DNA from: Burkholderiaceae bacterium
Lineage (GTDB): Bacteria; Pseudomonadota; Gammaproteobacteria; Burkholderiales; Burkholderiaceae_D
DNA length: 41,905 bases
Assembly: GCA_030157545.1 (NCBI GenBank)
Contig: JAOAUN010000051.1
Coordinates: 1 to 41,905 of the forward strand
Direction: 5' to 3'
Made by a program: the position numbers and the translations under genes. The notes under the pieces are model-generated. The model searched no databases and had not been told where the DNA came from. It saw only the letters and a program-made list of their open reading frames with translations. Each line of letters opens with the position of its first letter. The first letter of the stretch is position 1. Shown piece by piece: positions 39,255 to 41,905 of the stretch.

Positions 39255-39858
39255 AACCCATCCCGATGAGTTGATCATTGGTCTGGTATCCATCTCGGAC
39301 CGCGCCTCTGGCGGGGTCTATGAAGACCTGGGCGTACCCGCATTGCGCGACTGGTTTACTCAAGTACTGGCCAGCCCTTGGCAGATGGAAACCCGACTGA
39401 TACCGGACGACCGCGCCACCATTGAAAAAACCCTGATCGAACTCGTCGACGAAATCGGTTGTGATCTGGTGCTGACCACGGGTGGCACCGGTCCTGCGCG
39501 CCGCGATGTCACGCCGGAAGCGACGCTGGCAATCGGAACGCGTGGAATGCCCGGCTTCGGCGAGCAGATGCGCCAGATCAGTCTGCAATTCGTACCGACT
39601 GCTATTCTGTCGCGACAGGTCGCCGTGATACGCGAGAATGCCGATCATGCCGCACTCATCATGAATCTGCCGGGCCAGCCAAAGTCTATCCGCGAAACGC
39701 TGGAAGGACTGAAAGACGCCGATGGAAAATCTATCGTTTCGGGCATCTTTGCTGCTGTTCCGTATTGCATAGACCTGATCGGCGGGCCTTATGTTGAAAC
39801 CCACGAAGCCGTCTGCAAGGCATTCCGCCCTAAATCTGCCATTCGTAAAATATCCTGA
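39241..39858 (+). CDS. mogA: Molybdopterin adenylyltransferase
   Basis: A 205-residue MoaB/Mog-family enzyme that adenylylates molybdopterin before molybdate insertion. VSISDRASGGVYEDLG near residue 17 and TTGGTGPARRDVTPEAT at about 79-95 are signature segments; NLPGQPKSIRE follows. ATG 39241 has GGAAGAAG just upstream and overlaps the yjgA end by 14 bases in another frame. The esterase gene follows after 2 bases. Confidence 0.93.
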   Translation: MKKNRTHPDELIIGLVSISDRASGGVYEDLGVPALRDWFTQVLASPWQMETRLIPDDRATIEKTLIELVDEIGCDLVLTTGGTGPARRDVTPEATLAIGTRGMPGFGEQMRQISLQFVPTAILSRQVAVIRENADHAALIMNLPGQPKSIRETLEGLKDADGKSIVSGIFAAVPYCIDLIGGPYVETHEAVCKAFRPKSAIRKIS

Positions 39859-39860
39859 TC

Positions 39861-40535
39861 ATGCACACCACCCCGCTACTGGAAACCATTGAAATCACTA
39901 CCGCTGACAATCCTGCAGCGTCAGTGATCTGGATGCATGGACTGGGCGCCGATGGCGGGGACTTCGTGCCTATCGTGCGTGAACTTGATCTCGCAGGTTG
40001 CCCTGCCATCCGCTTCGTGTTCCCGCATGCGCAGACCATGCCTGTGACGATCAACAACGGTTATGTGATGCGAGCTTGGTATGACATCCTGGCGATGGAC
40101 CTGGTGCGACGGGAGGATGAAGCGGGTCTGCGCAAATCGCAGTTGCAGATCGAGCAATTGATTGCGCGTGAAATCGCGCGCGGCATACCAGCGGACAAAA
40201 TTGTGCTGGCCGGATTTTCACAAGGTTGTGCAATGGTTTTGCAGACTGGCCTGCGTCATCCGCAAAAGCTGGCCGGCATGCTATGTCTGTCAGGCTACCT
40301 GCCTATCCATGCAACCGTGGCGGAAGAGCGCAGCGAGCAGAATCTACAGACGCCAATTTTCATGGCGCATGGCCGCGGCGATGGCGTTGTCACCATAGAC
40401 CGCGCCGAGACTTCACGCGACTTTTTGAAAGCGCTTGGCTATCAGGTCGAGTGGCATGAATACATGATGCCGCATTCCGTCTGCGAAGAAGAAATCGCAG
40501 CCATTGGCCCCTGGCTGCGCCGCGTCTTTACTTGA
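39861..40535 (+). CDS. Alpha/beta-hydrolase carboxylesterase (phospholipase/carboxylesterase family)
   Basis: A 224-residue cytosolic serine hydrolase of the Abhydrolase_2 (EstB/acyl-protein thioesterase-like) family. The catalytic triad is readable as Ser120 (GFSQG), Asp174 (GRGDGVV) and His205 (MPHSVCEEE). HGLGADGGDF near residue 26 supplies the oxyanion region. Natural substrate is unknown; family members hydrolyse short acyl esters. Its last 8 bases overlap the end of purU on the other strand. Confidence 0.92.
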   Translation: MHTTPLLETIEITTADNPAASVIWMHGLGADGGDFVPIVRELDLAGCPAIRFVFPHAQTMPVTINNGYVMRAWYDILAMDLVRREDEAGLRKSQLQIEQLIAREIARGIPADKIVLAGFSQGCAMVLQTGLRHPQKLAGMLCLSGYLPIHATVAEERSEQNLQTPIFMAHGRGDGVVTIDRAETSRDFLKALGYQVEWHEYMMPHSVCEEEIAAIGPWLRRVFT

Positions 40536-41397
40536 AGACGATGGTCTTGTGACCGTTGAGCAAAATACGGTGCTCGACAAACCACTTCACTGCCCGCGCT
40601 AACACCACACATTCCACATCACGCCCGATTGCTGTCAGCGTTTCGGGCGTCATCGCATGGTCAACCCGCTCCACGTCCTGCTCAATGATAGGGCCCTCGT
40701 CCAGATCGCCCGTTACGAAGTGCGCAGTCGCGCCAATCAACTTCACGCCACGCTCATGCGCTTGATAATAAGGTTTCGCGCCCTTGAAGCTAGGCAGGAA
40801 AGAATGATGAATATTGATCGCTTTGCCTCGCAAGGCTTCGCACATCGCCGGCGACAAAATCTGCATATAACGCGCCAGCACAACCAGATCAACTTCGTTT
40901 GTCTGCACAATTTCCAGTACGCGCTGCTCCTGCGCACGCTTGGCGTCCGCTGACGCACCAGTAGCCAGCGGCAGATGATGGAACGGGATGTTATAGCTGG
41001 CAGCAAGTTGATAGAAGTCCGTATGATTCGACACAATCGCGACGATCTCTACCGGCAGCAACCCGCTGCGATAGCGGAACAGCAAATCATTGAGGCAGTG
41101 GCCGATTTTTGACACCATCAACATCACGCGCGGCTTGCGCGCAGCGTCATGCAATTGCCAGTTCATTTGCATGCTTGAAGCCAGTTCCGCAAAGCGCTCA
41201 CGCAGCGCCGCGTCATTCAGCACATCCTGCTCCAGCACAAAATGCACACGCATGAAAAACAGCTTCGACTGCGCATCGCCGAATTGCGCCGAGTCGGTGA
41301 TGTTGCAGCCATGTTCCGCCAAAAAACCTGATACGCGATGCACGATACCGCGCTGATCCAGACACGAGAGGGTAAGAATATATTCTTGTTTCGGCAT
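40528..41397 (-). CDS. purU: Formyltetrahydrofolate deformylase
   Basis: A 289-residue enzyme releasing formate from 10-formyl-THF, supplying formate for PurT and balancing one-carbon units. An N-terminal ACT domain (about residues 6-85, starting YILTLSCLDQRGIVHRVSGF) precedes the formyltransferase-like domain. NIHHSFLPSFKGAKPYYQA and HFVTGDLDEGPIIEQD carry the catalytic His and Asp. No ribosome binding site is visible in the AT-rich leader. Its 3' end overlaps the esterase gene tail to tail. Confidence 0.94.
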   Translation of the reverse strand: MPKQEYILTLSCLDQRGIVHRVSGFLAEHGCNITDSAQFGDAQSKLFFMRVHFVLEQDVLNDAALRERFAELASSMQMNWQLHDAARKPRVMLMVSKIGHCLNDLLFRYRSGLLPVEIVAIVSNHTDFYQLAASYNIPFHHLPLATGASADAKRAQEQRVLEIVQTNEVDLVVLARYMQILSPAMCEALRGKAINIHHSFLPSFKGAKPYYQAHERGVKLIGATAHFVTGDLDEGPIIEQDVERVDHAMTPETLTAIGRDVECVVLARAVKWFVEHRILLNGHKTIVFK

Positions 41398-41570
41398 TTT
41401 ATTTATTTGGAAAATCGTTCAATTCAAATGGATTACATGCATATCTATTGTCGCATAGTGAACGGAGATTCAACTTTCGTGCGGTAGTAAATACGGCACT
41501 TCGGCTCTTAGGCAATCAAACAACACAAAAGTAAAAAGGAGTAGGAGCAGTGCTTATGCATCGCTAGACA
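41398..41570. other. Non-coding leader region upstream of purU
   Basis: This 173-base stretch runs from the purU start to the repeat array. It must contain the purU promoter; no clear hexamer pair or conserved regulatory motif was recognised. Confidence 0.4.
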
Positions 41571-41717
41571 AAATCGGGGTCACAAAATCGGGGTCACAAA
41601 ATCGGGGTCAGGTCTTGCAATGAAAATCGGAAAATCGGGGTCAGGTCTTGGAAAATCGGGGTCAGAAAATCGGGGTCAAAAATCGGGGTCAAAAAATCGG
41701 GGTCAAAATCGGGGTCA
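41571..41717 (+). repeat. Direct-repeat array, nine copies of AATCGGGGTCA
   Basis: Identical 11-base units begin at 41572, 41586, 41600, 41633, 41654, 41668, 41681, 41695 and 41707. Spacing is 12-14 bases except where a unit is prolonged by GGTCTTG (third, fourth and ninth copies). An incomplete copy (AATCGG) lies at 41625-41630. No spacer of constant length is present. The last copy runs straight into the hairpin at 41711. Confidence 0.9.
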
Positions 41718-41784
41718 GGTCTTGCAATCACGCAGCCAATTCGCATTTTTGAACAAGATATGCGTGAATGCAAGACCTGACCCC
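41711..41784. repeat. Central hairpin with 24-base arms
   Basis: The arm at 41711-41734 (starting GGGGTCAGGTCTTGCA) pairs with 41761-41784 (ending TGCAAGACCTGACCCC) with a single mismatch, around a 26-base loop. It is the full-length form of the GGGGTCA unit that is repeated in shortened form on both sides. Confidence 0.92.
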
Positions 41785-41844
41785 ATAACCATGACCCCAT
41801 AACTTGACCCCATAACTTGACCCCATAACTCCTGACCCCATAAC
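41778..41844 (-). repeat. Inverted array, five copies of TGACCCCATAAC
   Basis: Identical 12-base units begin at 41778, 41792, 41805, 41818 and 41833, spaced 13-15 bases. On the minus strand they read GTTATGGGGTCA, sharing GGGGTCA with the nine units on the left but with a different prefix. They face the left array across the hairpin. Confidence 0.9.
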
Positions 41845-41905
41845 TCTTTGGGCAACAGGTCAGCAAAGCTGTCGGTGACTATGCCAGCACAAAACTGTCG
41901 GCAGC
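41845..41905. other. Window edge, unassigned sequence
   Basis: Sixty-one bases after the array carry CTGTCGG twice (41870 and 41896 regions). Nothing can be assigned; the stretch may belong to a feature that continues beyond the window. Confidence 0.4.

Noticed and set aside
41571..41844. CRISPR array
   Set aside because: The repeats are only 11-12 bases with 1-3 bases between them; there are no unique spacers and no cas genes.
41594..41866. Open frames through the terminal repeats on both strands
   Set aside because: The translations are simply the repeat units (for example repeated DPDFLTPIF and GKSGS); there is no start signal and no protein-like composition.

Overview
The window looks like a chromosomal piece of a betaproteobacterium of the order Burkholderiales, probably an Oxalobacteraceae relative such as Herminiimonas or Janthinobacterium. 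That placement is an inference from gene order (ftsK-lolA-rarA-serS, hemC-hemD-hemX-hemY divergent from ppc, pmbA divergent from yjgA-mogA) and from protein flavour. No database search was possible.

Layout. Positions 56-1234 are a complete IS5-family insertion sequence with matching ends and a CTAG target duplication. It sits between the ribosome binding site (45-50) and the start codon (1243) of the first gene of a 13-gene plus-strand cobalamin cluster (1243-12573). The cluster encodes a leaderless BtuF-like protein, CobU, the BtuFCD importer, CobO, a small Cys-rich ferredoxin, CbiB, CobD, CobQ, CobT, CobS and the CobC phosphatase. These are corrinoid uptake and late assembly steps; no corrin-ring genes are present here. 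Six of the joints are overlapping stop/start codons.

A minus-strand block follows: ftsK, lolA, rarA, serS and a tRNA-Ser(CGA) directly behind serS. Then come trxB-smr (+), nadE-glnB (-), a FemAB-like/GNAT protein (+) divergent from nadE by 3 bp, ppa (-), the haem block hemC-hemD-hemX-hemY (-), ppc and argH (+), a TRAP transporter whose binding protein gene is convergent to its two membrane subunits, pmbA (-), yjgA-mogA-esterase (+) and purU (-).

Non-coding structure. Two palindromic elements lie between convergent gene ends (20584-20621 and 23825-23927). Four good hairpin terminators are visible (12855-12880, 33122-33159, 35674-35711, 37121-37154). The last 350 bases hold a striking array: nine copies of AATCGGGGTCA and five copies of TGACCCCATAAC, all pointing at a central 24-base-arm hairpin (41711-41784). 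This is the least explained structure in the window. It looks like a REP-type or HUH-transposase-associated repeat, but no transposase gene for it is inside the window.

Most of the window is ordinary housekeeping. The items most worth following up are the terminal repeat array, the insertion that separates a ribosome binding site from its gene, the two accessory proteins of the cobalamin operon, the nadE-glnB pairing and the 40-base-arm palindrome.
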